From contig NZ_JAAXCY010000004.1 in NCBI RefSeq assembly GCF_014230465.1, forward strand, positions 372,001 through 436,000: DNA of 64,000 nt, read 5' to 3'. How positions within the stretch are numbered: position 1 is the first letter of the stretch; each line of letters opens with the position of its first letter. Both the position numbers and the translations under genes were made by a program. The notes beneath the pieces are model-generated. The model saw only the letters and a list, made by a program, of their open reading frames with translations. It was not told the DNA's origin and searched no databases. The stretch is from Pseudomonas cremoris. Its GTDB lineage: Bacteria > Pseudomonadota > Gammaproteobacteria > Pseudomonadales > Pseudomonadaceae. Below are positions 1 to 10,427 of the stretch, in pieces.

Positions 1-561
1 GATTTTCATCTTGCTGTAATCACGCAAGAACCCGCTTTTTTCGCCCTTGCGCGAAAAGCGGATACGCCCGGCGATGTCTTTGTCCAGGTCGCCGAGCATT
101 ACCAACGGTTCTACCAGGAACACCGGCTTGCTGGCTTTGCCGCTGCCCAGGCGCAGGTTGTTGCGGATCCACTGGGCGGGGCTGTAGCCCTTATCCAACG
201 ACTTGTCTTCAGTGCTGAATTCGTTGAGGTAGAACTTGCGCGCGTTGTACACCAGTTCGGCGACGTCCAGCGCAATGTTCGAACCACAGCGGCCCAGGCC
301 GATCAGGCACACCGACGGAAATTCCTGGTCGTTGCGCGGCTCGCCCTCGGCTTCCATGTAGGGCGGGCGCGGGAACACCATGTCGCGCAGGCCGTCGAGG
401 TTGTCGAGGATGCGGTCGGTATTGGTTTCGGTGAAGTACAGGTATTGCTGCGTGGCCAGCGGGCGCGTGTTGCTCAATGACTTTGAACCTGAGGGTTTTT
501 CCGCAGGAGCTGGGAGCAACACGTCGGATACCACGGTGGCAGAGTTATTTTTAGAAGTCAT
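1..561 (-). CDS. N-terminal part of a conserved protein with a FtsZ/tubulin-like Gly-rich motif (cut by window edge)
   Basis: The minus strand is open for 187 codons from an ATG at 561 to the left edge, so only the N-terminus is present. After a low-complexity leader of about 35 residues there is a segment VCLIGLGRCGSN followed by IALDVAELVYNAR. This resembles the nucleotide-binding start of tubulin/FtsZ-like or Rossmann-type GTPases. I infer a nucleotide-binding protein and would not name it further. The 205 bases between it and the next gene hold its promoter region and no other gene. Confidence 0.75.
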   Translation of the reverse strand, partial: MTSKNNSATVVSDVLLPAPAEKPSGSKSLSNTRPLATQQYLYFTETNTDRILDNLDGLRDMVFPRPPYMEAEGEPRNDQEFPSVCLIGLGRCGSNIALDVAELVYNARKFYLNEFSTEDKSLDKGYSPAQWIRNNLRLGSGKASKPVFLVEPLVMLGDLDKDIAGRIRFSRKGEKSGFLRDYSKMKI

Positions 562-766
562 TGTGCGCCATGTGCCTGGGCGGATGGCTGAAAGTAATCA
601 AAGGGCCATCACGGAATGGGAGTTCGCGACTTTTACAGTGCGTCCTTGTCCGGATCGATTGGGTTTGACCCTGGTGATTCCCAGGAAAACGTGGCCGGAC
701 TCTGATGAATCGGCCGTTCGTCGGCGTTCTTTAGGCAAATGATGGCGAAATGCCAAAGATTCGGCG

Positions 767-3046
767 TCAGCGAATTGGCCTGACGATAGAGGTGGACCCT
801 GGGCGGTTGGGGGAGGGCTCTTTCGGAGGGGAGCTGTCCTTGCTGCCCACCGTACTGAACGGGTAGAGCGGGTTGCGCATGTCGATGCCCTGGATCACGC
901 CGATGATGTCACTCGCCGGTACGGCCGGGCTCAACAGGTAGCCCTGGACGAAGTCGCAGCCGTGTTTGAGCAGCAGTTCGAATTGGGCCTGGGTTTCCAC
1001 GCCTTCGGTCACCACCTGCAAGTGCAGGGTGTGGGCCATGCCGATGATCGCCTGGACGATCTCGATATCGGCGGTGGACTTGGGGATGTCCTGGATAAAC
1101 GAGCGGTCGATCTTCAAGGTGTTGAGGGGCAGGCGCTTGAGGTAGGCGAGGGACGAGTAGCCGGTACCGAAGTCGTCGATGGCCAGGGATACACCCAGCG
1201 CCCGAATCTGCCGCAGCAACGCCAGCGTACTGCTGATGTTGCCCATCAGCGCATTTTCGGTGACTTCCAGTTCCAGGCGGTTGGCGCCGATTGCGCTGAA
1301 CCTCAGTGCGTCTTCGATTTCATCCGCCAGTTCGTCACGGGCCAGGTTCAGCGCCGAGCAGTTCACGGCCATGGTCAGTTCGGTGTAGCCCCGGTCCGAC
1401 AGCAAACTCAAGTCATGACAGGCCTGGCGCAATACCCAATGGTCCAGTTCGGCGATCAGCCCGTTGTTCTCGGCGATGCTGATAAACCGATCCGGGGCCA
1501 GCAGCCCGTGCTGCGGGTGTTGCCAGCGCACTAACGCTTCCAGGCGGGTGACCTTGCCCAGTTTCATGTCGAAGATCGGTTGGTAGAACAGCACCAATTG
1601 GTGACGCGTGCGCAGGGCTGCGCGCAGTTCTTCTTCGAGTTGTAGTTCAAGAAACGCGCGGGTTTTCAGGTTGGAACTGAAGAACGTCAGGCTGTTACGC
1701 CCGGTGTCCTTGGATTGGTACAGCGCCAAGTCGGCGGTTTTCAGCAGCTCTTCGCAGGTCAGGCCATCGTCGGGAAACAGGCTGATACCGATACTGGTGG
1801 TCATCACCATGCGCCGGCCAGCCAGCTCGATGGGTTCTTTCATCTTTTGCATGATGCGCTGGGCCAGGTGCCGCGCTTCGTCACGGTGATGGACGCTGAT
1901 GAGGATACAGAACTCATCGCCGCCAAACCGCGCGACCACGTCTTCGTGGCTGCGCACCGAGCCTTTGATATGCCCGGCCAGCACGGTGAGTAACTGGTCG
2001 CCGGCATCGTGTCCGAGGCTGTCATTGATGCGTTTGAAGTGATCGATGTCGAGAAATATCACCGCCATCATGCCGTGTGATGTGGTTTTTTCGGCGACTT
2101 TCTCCGCAAAGATCTGGTTGAAACCCCGGCGGTTGAGCAGGCTGGTCAGTGCGTCGTAATGGGCCACTTGTTGCAGGGAGGCGCGGGCCTGGTCCAATTC
2201 GCTGAGCAGGGCGTTGACCCGGCGCAGGTCGCGTTCCTTGTGTTGCAATTTTTTGTCGGCCAGCGCGGCGCTGATGCTGCTGCCGATCACCAGCAACGTG
2301 ATGACCGCCACGGACAAGCCCAGTTGGATCGGATTGTTGTCCAGCGGCAACGACAAGTCGGCTTCATTGGGCACCATCAGGCGCATCGCCGCCATGCCGG
2401 TGAAATGCATGCTCAGGATGCCAGCGCCCAACACCAGGCTGGCAGCGTATTTGAGTAATTGATGGAACACGCCGGCGCCATTGCGCAAGTAGCTCGACAG
2501 CAGCAACGCCGCCAGGCTGGCACCAATGGCGATGCCGATGGAGGCCAGGAACAGCTCCGACTCAAAATACACTTGGGCCTGGGAGCGCATGGCCGACATG
2601 CCAACGTAGTGCATCAGGGCGATGCCGATGCCCATCCACACCGAAGCCAGCAAATACTGATGAAAGCGCAGGTGCGTATGACTGAGGGTTTGCATGGCAA
2701 ACAACGACGCCACCAGCGCAATCAACAGCGAAGCGAACGTCATGAGCAATTCGTAGTGAATGGCAATTGGCGCCTGGAAGGCCAGCATGCTGATGAAATG
2801 AGTGGACCAGATACCGCCAGCAAGGCAGCCGGCACCCAGCCAACGCCAGTGGCGTCTTGCGGTGGGGTCCTCGACATGGCCGACTCGTTCGGCCATGTCC
2901 AGCGTGCCGAAACCTGCCGCGCAAGCGACCAGATAGGCCAGCAGCACCAGAAAGGGGTTATGACTGCAATTGAGTAATAAGTGCCCGCTTTCTGGAAGGT
3001 CAGTGAAAAAATGCAGACCCAGCCATTCCATAGCATGCCCCGTCAT
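767..3046 (-). CDS. MHYT-GGDEF-EAL cyclic-di-GMP signalling protein (MucR/NbdA type)
   Basis: This 759-residue membrane protein has three modules. The first 250 residues hold seven hydrophobic helices with the repeated MHYT signatures (THFISM, MHYVGM, MHFTGM), a proposed copper-linked sensor of O2, CO or NO. A GGDEF domain follows with intact RFGGDEF, then an EAL domain with RLEALVRWQHP, an LEVTEN motif and DDFGTGYSS. Both catalytic domains look intact, so it could make and degrade c-di-GMP. The architecture matches Pseudomonas MucR and NbdA; NbdA has a degenerate GGDEF, so MucR is the closer analogue. A second ATG at 3031 is an alternative start. Confidence 0.93.
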   Translation of the reverse strand: MTGHAMEWLGLHFFTDLPESGHLLLNCSHNPFLVLLAYLVACAAGFGTLDMAERVGHVEDPTARRHWRWLGAGCLAGGIWSTHFISMLAFQAPIAIHYELLMTFASLLIALVASLFAMQTLSHTHLRFHQYLLASVWMGIGIALMHYVGMSAMRSQAQVYFESELFLASIGIAIGASLAALLLSSYLRNGAGVFHQLLKYAASLVLGAGILSMHFTGMAAMRLMVPNEADLSLPLDNNPIQLGLSVAVITLLVIGSSISAALADKKLQHKERDLRRVNALLSELDQARASLQQVAHYDALTSLLNRRGFNQIFAEKVAEKTTSHGMMAVIFLDIDHFKRINDSLGHDAGDQLLTVLAGHIKGSVRSHEDVVARFGGDEFCILISVHHRDEARHLAQRIMQKMKEPIELAGRRMVMTTSIGISLFPDDGLTCEELLKTADLALYQSKDTGRNSLTFFSSNLKTRAFLELQLEEELRAALRTRHQLVLFYQPIFDMKLGKVTRLEALVRWQHPQHGLLAPDRFISIAENNGLIAELDHWVLRQACHDLSLLSDRGYTELTMAVNCSALNLARDELADEIEDALRFSAIGANRLELEVTENALMGNISSTLALLRQIRALGVSLAIDDFGTGYSSLAYLKRLPLNTLKIDRSFIQDIPKSTADIEIVQAIIGMAHTLHLQVVTEGVETQAQFELLLKHGCDFVQGYLLSPAVPASDIIGVIQGIDMRNPLYPFSTVGSKDSSPPKEPSPNRPGSTSIVRPIR

Positions 3047-3172
3047 AGAGTCATTACGTCACTGCCTACGGCGATGACCTATGGAGTCGAGTATAGAAGT
3101 CTGGTGGGATTCGCCACGGGTAATGGCACTTTGCTCTCAACGATTTTGGCATGCCATCCATAGCGTTTGATG

Positions 3173-3547
3173 CTAAGCGCTGATGGGCAACTCCAGTTCA
3201 AACGGCGCTTCCAGGGGCGGCAGGCCGAAAGCGGCGCGGGCGGCATCGCAGTCGACGTTCTGTACGCCTTCGTGCCAGGACGCTTCAAACTCTCGGCAGG
3301 GGCTGGACCGTTGTTCATAAATCGAGCAACTCGTGGCCTTGCCCACTTCACCCTCAAGGCTGCAGCAGCGTGCGGGTTTCTGGTCGGTGCCAATCATCGC
3401 TACGCGCGTCGGATTGATCTGTACGACCAGGTCATCGGGCACCGTTCCGCCGGATGAGGCGCACTCTCCCCAGAAGAAAGACACGCGAAAGTATGAACAG
3501 CAGGCACCGCAACTCAGACACGGACTGGCTTCGGACATGGGCGTCAT
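3173..3547 (-). CDS. YkgJ-family cysteine-cluster protein
   Basis: The 124-residue protein carries the cysteine pattern of the YkgJ (CxxCxxCC) family: CLSCGACC near the N-terminus, CCSLEGEVGKATSC in the middle and CREFE further on. These residues probably bind zinc or an iron-sulphur cluster; the function of the family is unknown. It stands alone between the c-di-GMP gene and a divergent transporter. A second ATG nine bases downstream (3538) could be the true start, and neither start has a convincing ribosome binding site. Confidence 0.85.
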   Translation of the reverse strand: MTPMSEASPCLSCGACCSYFRVSFFWGECASSGGTVPDDLVVQINPTRVAMIGTDQKPARCCSLEGEVGKATSCSIYEQRSSPCREFEASWHEGVQNVDCDAARAAFGLPPLEAPFELELPISA

Positions 3548-3790
3548 CGATAAGAAAAGTAAGAAGGGGGGACTACGGGAAGGCTCGCCATTCTATCCGT
3601 GCCATGGCCATTGGGAAGGGGGTGGCACACATATATTTTTGTAGGGAAAGTCCCGTAATGCCGGGTGAAATCATGCCCTATCAGCTTTACGAATCATTAC
3701 AGACAACCGTCGCCCGCCTGACTATGTTGCAGGTACCGGGCAGGATGCATCGGGCATCGCAGCTCTCATAACAATAAAAGAGACGGACCC

Positions 3791-5137
3791 ATGCAGAACT
3801 CGACCCAAGCGGCGAATGCCTGGCGCATTCTGTTCCTGCTGTTCCTCGCCAACCTGTTCAACTTTTTCGACCGCACCATTCCCGCGATCATCATCGAGCC
3901 GATCCGCATGGAATGGCACTTGAGCGACTTCCAGCTCGGCATCATCGGTACCGCCTTCACCATCGTCTATGCCATTGCCGGCCTGCCGCTCGGGCGCATG
4001 GCCGACACCGGCTCGCGCAGCAAACTGATGGGCTGGGGCTTGTTCGCCTGGAGCGGGCTGACGGCGGTCAACGGCATGGTCGGTAGTTTCTGGACCTTTT
4101 TGTTGGTGCGCATGGGCATCGGCATTGGCGAAGCCAGCTATGCGCCAGCGGCCAATTCGCTGATCGGCGACCTGTTCCCGGCACACCGTCGTGCACGGGC
4201 TATGGGCATTTTCATGCTGGGCCTGCCGCTGGGGCTGTTGCTGGCGTTCTTCACTATCGGTGCGATGGTCAAGGCGTTCGACAGCTGGCGCGCACCGTTC
4301 TTCATCGCCGCTGTGCCGGGGCTGATCCTTGCGGTGTTCATGTTCTACATCAAGGAACCCAAGCGCGGCGCGGCGGAAGCCGTGCAAGTCTCCCAGGAAC
4401 GCGTCGACCGCCCGATCCGCCGCGTCCTGGCGGTGCCGACGTTCCTTTGGTTGGTGCTGGCCGGCCTGTGTTTCAACTTCGCCACCTATGCCTGCAACTC
4501 ATTTTTAGTGCCGATGTTGCAGCGTTACTTCCTGATGCCGCTGCAGGATGCAGCAGTCGCCACTGGCGTGATTGTCGGCCTGACCGGCTTGGTGGGCCTG
4601 ACGTTGGGCGGCTGGATCGCCGACAAGATTCATCAACGGGTGCCCAATGGACGCCTGTTGTTTGCTGCGTTCAGCCTGATTATTTCCACCGTCACCACCG
4701 CCTGGGCGCTGCACGCCGGGCGCATCGAGATCGGGGTGTTCGTGGCACTGTTCAGTGTGGGCTGGCTGTTTGCCTATAACTTCTACACCTGCGTGTACAC
4801 GGCGATTCAGGATGTGGTTGAACCGCGCCTGCGCGCGACGGCGATGGCGTTGTTCTTTGCTGGGTTGTACTTGCTGGGCGGTGGTATGGGGCCGGTGGTG
4901 GTGGGGGGCTTGTCCGATCACTTTGCCCATTCGGCAATGTATGCGGCGGGGGCGGAGCAGATGACCGAGGCGTATAAAGCGGTGGGTTTGCATGACGCCA
5001 TGTACCTGATTCCGGTAGCGCTGTTTCTGACCATGCTGTTTCTGTTTCAGGCCTCGCGGTGCTTTGTGCGCGATGCCAAGAAGATGAAAGAGGGGTTGGG
5101 GGCGGTGGAGGTGCCGGCTGCTGCGGTTACCGCTTGA
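3791..5137 (+). CDS. MFS transporter (spinster-like)
   Basis: This 448-residue protein has about twelve hydrophobic helices. It opens with a FNFFDRTIPAIIIEPI segment typical of the spinster-like/anion-cation branch of the major facilitator superfamily and has the loop 2-3 signature GLPLGRMADTGSRSKL. A purine-rich stretch AGAGACGGA precedes the ATG. It is a single-gene unit ending in a REP pair and a strong terminator. The substrate cannot be told from the sequence. Confidence 0.88.
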   Translation: MQNSTQAANAWRILFLLFLANLFNFFDRTIPAIIIEPIRMEWHLSDFQLGIIGTAFTIVYAIAGLPLGRMADTGSRSKLMGWGLFAWSGLTAVNGMVGSFWTFLLVRMGIGIGEASYAPAANSLIGDLFPAHRRARAMGIFMLGLPLGLLLAFFTIGAMVKAFDSWRAPFFIAAVPGLILAVFMFYIKEPKRGAAEAVQVSQERVDRPIRRVLAVPTFLWLVLAGLCFNFATYACNSFLVPMLQRYFLMPLQDAAVATGVIVGLTGLVGLTLGGWIADKIHQRVPNGRLLFAAFSLIISTVTTAWALHAGRIEIGVFVALFSVGWLFAYNFYTCVYTAIQDVVEPRLRATAMALFFAGLYLLGGGMGPVVVGGLSDHFAHSAMYAAGAEQMTEAYKAVGLHDAMYLIPVALFLTMLFLFQASRCFVRDAKKMKEGLGAVEVPAAAVTA

Positions 5138-5151
5138 GGCCGAGGTGACCC

Positions 5152-5236
5152 CTTCGCGAGCGAGCCCGCTCCCACATTTGACTGAGTTTCTCCAGTTGAA
5201 ATGCAATCAAATGTGGGAGCGGGCTTGCTCGCGAAG
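5152..5236. repeat. REP pair (inverted repeat) behind the MFS gene
   Basis: Two arms of about 28 bases, with core TGTGGGAGCGGGCTTGCTCG in the right arm and its near-perfect inverse in the left arm (one base different), flank a 29-base spacer. The same core recurs elsewhere in this window between convergent or tandem genes, as expected of Pseudomonas REP doublets. Confidence 0.9.
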
Positions 5237-5257
5237 AGTCCCGAAAGGCATATACAA

Positions 5258-5287
5258 AAGGCCCGCATTGCGCGGGCCTTCTTTTTT
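5258..5287 (+). terminator. Rho-independent terminator between the MFS gene and rapA
   Basis: A nine-base-pair GC-rich stem (AAGGCCCGC / GCGGGCCTT) with a five-base loop is followed by a run of seven T on the plus strand. It also has an A-rich left side, so it can serve rapA on the other strand. The T run overlaps the rapA stop codon region. Confidence 0.9.
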
Positions 5288-8132
5288 AGCCTGCGACCAG
5301 GACTCGGATCGCTTCCAAGCGCAACGCTGCCTTGTCCAACATGGCCAAACCTTGCTCACGCTGGTTACGCAACGCTACCAACTCACTGTCACGCACCGTC
5401 GGGTTAACCGCTTGCAGCGCGGTCAAGCGTGCCAGTTCTTCGTCGGTGTCCGCCGCCAGGCGACGCTTGGCCTCGGCCACACGCTCGGCATGCTGCGGGG
5501 TGATCTTGTCTTCACCGGCGTTGATCCGTGGCGTCAGCTGATCACGCTGGGCCTGGATGAACTTGTTGGCGCTGGCACGTGGCACGCTTTCCAACTGGTC
5601 GTTGAGGGTTACGAACGACACGCGGCTCGACAGGTCGTTGCCATTGGCGTCCAGCAGGCAGCGCAGGGCGGCCGGCGGCAGGTAGCGGCCCAGTTGCAGC
5701 GAGCGCGGGGCGACCACTTCGCTGACGTAGAGCAGCTCCAGCAACACGGTGCCCGGCTTGAGCGCCTTGTTCTTGATCAGCGCCACCGCGGTGTTGCCCA
5801 TGGAGCCGGACAGCACCAAGTCCATGCCGCCCTGCACCATCGGGTGTTCCCAGGTGATGAACTGCATGTCTTCACGCGACAGCGCCTGGTTGCGGTCGTA
5901 GGTGATGGTCACGCCTTCGTCGTCGCCCAGGGGGAAGCTGGCGTCGAGCATTTTTTCGCTCGGCTTGAGGATCAGGGCGTTTTCCGAATGGTCTTCGCTG
6001 TCGATGCCGAACGCATCGAACAGGGTTTCCATGTAGATCGGCAGGGCGAACTGGTCGTCTTGCTCGAGGATGTCTTCTACCAGTGCATCGCCTTCGCCCG
6101 CACCACCGGAGTTGAGCTCCAGCAGGCGGTCACGGCCGGTGTGCAGCTCTTCTTCAAGACGCTCGCGCTCGGCACGGGCTTCGTCGATCAGGGCTTGCCA
6201 CTCGCCATCGTCGGCGTTTTCCAGCAGCGGCAGCAGGCGCGGGCCGAACTGATGCTGCAAGGCGTTGCCGGTAGGGCAGGTGTTGAGGAAGGCGTTAAGC
6301 GCTTCGTGGTACCACTGGAACAGGCGCTCTTGCGGGCTGGTTTCCAGGTACGGCACGTGCAGTTCGATCACATGCTTTTGGCCGATACGGTCCAGACGGC
6401 CGATCCGCTGTTCCAGCAGGTCAGGGTGGGACGGCAGGTCGAACAACACCAGGTGGTGAGAGAACTGGAAGTTGCGGCCTTCACTACCGATCTCGGAGCA
6501 GATCAGCACCTGGGCGCCGAATTCTTCATCGGCGAAGTAGGCGGCGGCGCGGTCACGCTCCAGGATGTTCATGCCCTCGTGGAATACCGTGGCCGGAATG
6601 CCGGAGCGCACGCGCAGGGCGTCTTCCAGGTCCATGGCGGTTTCGGCGTGGGCGCAGATCACCAGGACTTTGGTGCGCTTGAGCATTTTGAGTTGGTCGA
6701 TCAGCCACTCGACACGCGGGTCGAAGCGCCACCAACGGTTCTCTTCCTCGACGTCCGGCTGGGACTGGAAGCTGACTTCCGGGTACAGCTCAGCGTGTTC
6801 GCCCAGCGGCAATTCGAGGTATTCGTCCGGGTTTGGCAGCGGGTAGGCGTGCAGCTTGCGCTCCGGGAAACCCTGCACCGCAGCGCGGGTGTTACGGAAC
6901 AGCACGCGGCCGGTGCCGTGGCGGTCGAGCAGCTCACGCACCAGGCGGGCGCTGGCTTCGGTGTCGCCATCGTTGACGGCGGTGAGCAGGGCTTCACCTT
7001 CATCACCCAGGAAACCCTGGATGGTTTTATGCGCTTTAGGCGACAGGCGGCCCTTGTCCATCAACTCCTGCACGGCTTCGGCCACCGGGCGATAGTTTTC
7101 GCTCTCGGCGCGGAAGGCTTGCAGGTCGTGGAAACGGTTCGGGTCAAGCAGGCGCAGACGCGCAAAGTGACTGTCCTGGCCCAGCTGTTCCGGGGTGGCG
7201 GTCAGCAGCAGGACGCCAGGGATGACTTCGGCGAGTTGCTCGACCAGCGCGTATTCCGGGCTGACCTTGTCTTCATGCCAGACCAGGTGGTGGGCTTCGT
7301 CGACTACCAGCAAGTCCCAACCGGCGGCGAACAGCGCGTCCTGGGCTTTCTCGTCGTCCACCAGCCATTCCAGGGCCACCAGCGCGAGCTGAGTGTCTTC
7401 GAACGGGTTGGTGGCATCACTTTCGATAAAGCGTTCTTCGTCGAACAGTGCAACCTGCAGGTTGAAGCGGCGGCGCATTTCCACCAGCCACTGGTGCTGC
7501 AGGTTTTCCGGCACCAGGATCAGCACGCGGTTGGCGCGGCCCGACAACAACTGGCGATGGATTACCAGGCCGGCTTCGATGGTCTTGCCCAGGCCCACTT
7601 CGTCGGCCAGCAATACCCGTGGCGCAATACGGTCAGCGACTTCGCGGGCAATGTGCAGTTGGTGAGCAATCGGTTGCGCGCGCACGCCACCCAGGCCCCA
7701 CAGGGAGGATTGCAACTGGCGGCTGGTATGTTCCAGGGTGTGGTAACGCAGCGAGAACCAGGCGAGCGGGTCGATCTGCCCGGCGAACAGACGGTCGCTG
7801 GCCAGGCGGAACTGGATAAAGTTGGAGAGTTGGGTTTCCGGCAGGGTGACCTGCTCGTTCTGCCCATTGAGGCCGTGGTAGACCAGCAGGCCGTCGACGT
7901 CGTCGACTTCTTGCACGGTCATTTTCCAGCCTTCGAAATGGGTGATGCTGTCACCCGGCGAAAACCTCACGCGAGTGAGGGGCGCATTCCGTAGCGCATA
8001 CTGGCGAGTGTCGCCAGTGGCCGGATAGAGCACGGTCAACAAGCGGCCGTCCTGTGCCAGAACGGTGCCTAACCCCAGCTCTGCTTCGCTGTCACTAATC
8101 CAGCGTTGCCCCGGTTGATACTGCTGCGCCAT
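5286..8132 (-). CDS. rapA: RNA polymerase-associated protein RapA (SWI/SNF ATPase)
   Basis: RapA is an ATP-driven translocase that binds RNA polymerase and helps recycle it after transcription. The 948-residue length fits the family. An N-terminal Tudor-like pair (about 1-110) contains [15 protein letters not shown]. The helicase core has Walker [14 protein letters not shown], a DEAH box (VVDEAHHL), [11 protein letters not shown], and motif [13 protein letters not shown]. The C-terminal RapA-specific domain follows. GGGAGT precedes the ATG. It is transcribed alone towards the shared terminator. Confidence 0.97.
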   Translation of the reverse strand: MAQQYQPGQRWISDSEAELGLGTVLAQDGRLLTVLYPATGDTRQYALRNAPLTRVRFSPGDSITHFEGWKMTVQEVDDVDGLLVYHGLNGQNEQVTLPETQLSNFIQFRLASDRLFAGQIDPLAWFSLRYHTLEHTSRQLQSSLWGLGGVRAQPIAHQLHIAREVADRIAPRVLLADEVGLGKTIEAGLVIHRQLLSGRANRVLILVPENLQHQWLVEMRRRFNLQVALFDEERFIESDATNPFEDTQLALVALEWLVDDEKAQDALFAAGWDLLVVDEAHHLVWHEDKVSPEYALVEQLAEVIPGVLLLTATPEQLGQDSHFARLRLLDPNRFHDLQAFRAESENYRPVAEAVQELMDKGRLSPKAHKTIQGFLGDEGEALLTAVNDGDTEASARLVRELLDRHGTGRVLFRNTRAAVQGFPERKLHAYPLPNPDEYLELPLGEHAELYPEVSFQSQPDVEEENRWWRFDPRVEWLIDQLKMLKRTKVLVICAHAETAMDLEDALRVRSGIPATVFHEGMNILERDRAAAYFADEEFGAQVLICSEIGSEGRNFQFSHHLVLFDLPSHPDLLEQRIGRLDRIGQKHVIELHVPYLETSPQERLFQWYHEALNAFLNTCPTGNALQHQFGPRLLPLLENADDGEWQALIDEARAERERLEEELHTGRDRLLELNSGGAGEGDALVEDILEQDDQFALPIYMETLFDAFGIDSEDHSENALILKPSEKMLDASFPLGDDEGVTITYDRNQALSREDMQFITWEHPMVQGGMDLVLSGSMGNTAVALIKNKALKPGTVLLELLYVSEVVAPRSLQLGRYLPPAALRCLLDANGNDLSSRVSFVTLNDQLESVPRASANKFIQAQRDQLTPRINAGEDKITPQHAERVAEAKRRLAADTDEELARLTALQAVNPTVRDSELVALRNQREQGLAMLDKAALRLEAIRVLVAG

Positions 8133-8351
8133 GCTGCCTGACTCCCGCCGTGAAAAAGCCGACTATCTTAACGGAACAAGGCCCCCCGCCCAAGGACTCT
8201 GACAAAAACTACTCCGTTTGCGCGTGGCTTCGGAAGCTGAATCGACGGGTGGCGGGCACTTGGGAGTGTCGACTGGGTCACAGGTTGGCGAGTGTGTGCT
8301 CAAGTCGCCCTGCAACCCGCCGACAGCCTGTTGACCAGGAGAATAAAATTT

Positions 8352-8693
8352 ATGCTGCCACCCATGCTGCCCGTCAGCGTTGTGCCGGTTACGTCACAAC
8401 TCGATCCGGTGCGTCAGAAGCCGGACATCCCGCCCGTGGTGCCAGTCCAAGCGGGCTCCAATGAAAGCACTATCGATCTGAAAAAGGGCGATGCCGAGCA
8501 GTCGACGTTTCTGCTGCGTGAAGAGCAGCGTCGCCAGCAAGAGCAGCAGAAACGTCGGCGTGAAGCCGATGAGGACCCGGAACAGCACCTGGCAATTCCG
8601 GGGGACCTGCTCAATGCCGACAACACCGTGCCGGTGGTGCCGTTGATTGAAGACGCACCGCGCCAGGGCTTGTGGGTGGACGTCGAGGTTTAA
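8352..8693 (+). CDS. Small conserved hydrophilic protein, function unknown
   Basis: This 113-residue protein starts at an ATG preceded by AGGAG seven to eight bases upstream; the longer reading frame has no such signal. The N-terminus is rich in Pro and Val, and the middle is a highly charged, probably coiled segment (REEQRRQQEQQKRRREADED). No catalytic motif is visible. I recall similar short proteins next to rapA in other Pseudomonas, so it is probably a real genus-restricted gene. Its stop overlaps the convergent aminotransferase gene by four bases. Confidence 0.75.
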   Translation: MLPPMLPVSVVPVTSQLDPVRQKPDIPPVVPVQAGSNESTIDLKKGDAEQSTFLLREEQRRQQEQQKRRREADEDPEQHLAIPGDLLNADNTVPVVPLIEDAPRQGLWVDVEV

Positions 8694-9871
8694 TCGCGCA
8701 GTTCCCAGAGGGCTGCCAGCAGCCGTTCGATATCGTGCTCGTCGTTGAGCGGGCTGACGGAGATCCGCGCCACACTGGCAAGGCCTCGTGCCTGCATATC
8801 CAGTGGCGTGTAGGCCACACCGTTGGCGCCGATATTGATGCGCTTCAAGCCCAATCGGCGCTTGAGTTCGAAGGCGTCCCAGCCCTCGAGGTTGAAGGCG
8901 ATCAGTCCTGATTGAGCCGTGCCCAGGTCATGCAGGGAAATGCCCGGGATCTGACGCAAGCCTTCGCGGATTCGCGCGCTGGTCTGTGAGACTTGGCTCC
9001 AAATCTGCTCAACCCCTAGCCGGTTCGTCTCCTGCAATGCATTGCCCAACCCCGCCAACAACGCGAAAGAGGCCTCGCTGGTTTCAAATCGGCGGGCGTC
9101 GTTGCGCAAGTCGAAACCTTCGGCGGTCCAGGGCGCGGAAAACACATCACGCTGGGCGGGGTTCAAGTGTTGCAGAAAGCCCGGCCTTACGTAGAGCAGC
9201 GCCGTGCCTCGTGGCCCGCGCAGGTGTTTGCGCCCGGCCGACTTGAGCACGTCGCAGTGCAACGCTTGCACATCCACCGGCAGTTGGCCGACGGCTTGGC
9301 CGGCGTCGATGAAGTAGGGGATGGTGTGGCGCCTGGCCACTTCACCGATGGCCTGGGCAGGGTTGATCAGGCCGCCATTCGCTGGCAGCCAGGTGAGGTC
9401 GATCAGCTTCACGCGGGCATCGATCATCGACTCCAGCGCCGCCGGGCAAACCGCGCCGCTGTCATCGCAGGCAATGACCTCCACGCGGGCACCCGCCTGT
9501 ACGGCCACTTGCATGCTCGCCAGGTTGCCGCCCCATTCGTGGCGGCCCACCAGAATTCGGTCGCCCGGCTGCCACGGGCCCAATGCCTGGAACGCCATGC
9601 TCCAGGCGGTCGAGCCGCTGCTGGCAAATGCAATGGAGTGGGCGGGTGCATTGAGCAATTGCCCGGCGGCGCGGCGGGCTTTTTCCACCAGCACGGCGCC
9701 GTGGTCGCCAGCCTCCATCGGGCCTTCGCGGGCTTCACGTTGCAGTTGCTCGACGATCGCGTCGAGCGTTGCCTTGCTGGGCAGGGAAGCGCCGGCGTGG
9801 TTGAAGTGCACGATGCCGGACTGGCAGCCGGGGGTGTCATCGCGCAGGTTTTGCACCTCCAGCGGGCTCAC
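8690..9871 (-). CDS. Class-V aminotransferase (PLP-dependent)
   Basis: The 393-residue protein has the class-V aminotransferase/cysteine-desulfurase fold: HFNHAGASLP at the start, SSGSTAWSMAF, the PLP-ring Asp/His region YFIDAGQAVGQ, and SAGRKHLRGPRG containing the likely PLP lysine. The start is a GTG at 9871 that overlaps the upstream RidA stop as GTGA, indicating translational coupling. The pairing suggests that this enzyme releases a reactive enamine/imine which RidA clears. The substrate is unknown; kynureninase- or isopenicillin-epimerase-like enzymes are the nearest family relatives. Confidence 0.88.
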   Translation of the reverse strand: MSPLEVQNLRDDTPGCQSGIVHFNHAGASLPSKATLDAIVEQLQREAREGPMEAGDHGAVLVEKARRAAGQLLNAPAHSIAFASSGSTAWSMAFQALGPWQPGDRILVGRHEWGGNLASMQVAVQAGARVEVIACDDSGAVCPAALESMIDARVKLIDLTWLPANGGLINPAQAIGEVARRHTIPYFIDAGQAVGQLPVDVQALHCDVLKSAGRKHLRGPRGTALLYVRPGFLQHLNPAQRDVFSAPWTAEGFDLRNDARRFETSEASFALLAGLGNALQETNRLGVEQIWSQVSQTSARIREGLRQIPGISLHDLGTAQSGLIAFNLEGWDAFELKRRLGLKRINIGANGVAYTPLDMQARGLASVARISVSPLNDEHDIERLLAALWELRD

Positions 9872-10338
9872 GGCCGCAGCTCGAAAATGGCATCAACCTC
9901 CACCGCCACGCCAGCGGGCAGGCTGGAAACACCCACGGCCGTGCGTACATGTCGGCCTTTGTCGCCGAGGGCGTTGACTACCAAGTTGGAGGCACCGTTG
10001 GCGACCAGGCTTTGTTGCTTGAAGTCGGCGCTGCTGGCGATAAATACCCCCAGACGCAGAATGCGCACCAGGCGCGACAGGTCATCGCCCAGCGCATCGC
10101 CCAGTTGCCCCAACAAGCCGAGTGCTGCGAGTTCTGCGGCCTGGGCGCCTTCTTCATTGCTGAGGGATTCACCCAGGCGGCCCACATAGGCAGGTTTGCC
10201 ATCCACCAACGGAATTTGCCCGGAGACAAAGAGCTGGTTCTGGCTGATGACGTAGTTGATGTAGTTGGCAGCCGGCTGGCCGGGCGTGGGCAGGGTCAGG
10301 CCAAGGGCTTGGACGCGTTGGCGCAGGGAGTCGCTCAT
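9868..10338 (-). CDS. RidA-family (YjgF/YER057c/UK114) protein
   Basis: This 156-residue protein belongs to the RidA family, which hydrolyses reactive enamine and imine intermediates from PLP enzymes. It shows LPTPGQPAANYINYV, LFVSGQIPLVDGK and the C-terminal AVGVSSLPAGVAVEVDAIFEL. The last motif differs from canonical RidA, which carries a catalytic Arg there, so it may be a Rid2-7-type paralogue. I start at the ATG at 10338, behind AGAGG with seven bases spacing. It overlaps the aminotransferase gene by GTGA. Confidence 0.9.
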   Translation of the reverse strand: MSDSLRQRVQALGLTLPTPGQPAANYINYVISQNQLFVSGQIPLVDGKPAYVGRLGESLSNEEGAQAAELAALGLLGQLGDALGDDLSRLVRILRLGVFIASSADFKQQSLVANGASNLVVNALGDKGRHVRTAVGVSSLPAGVAVEVDAIFELRP

Positions 10339-10427
10339 GATCAATCCTCTGGGTTAAGAGGTGTCAGCATGTTGGCTGTCTCGAGGGGCGACAAACGGAT
10401 AGATCTCACACGACGAATCGAAAAAAC

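Noticed and set aside
5145..7994. 949-codon open frame opposite rapA
   Set aside because: It mirrors rapA in a GC-rich gene; the protein shows no family motif and rapA has all helicase motifs.
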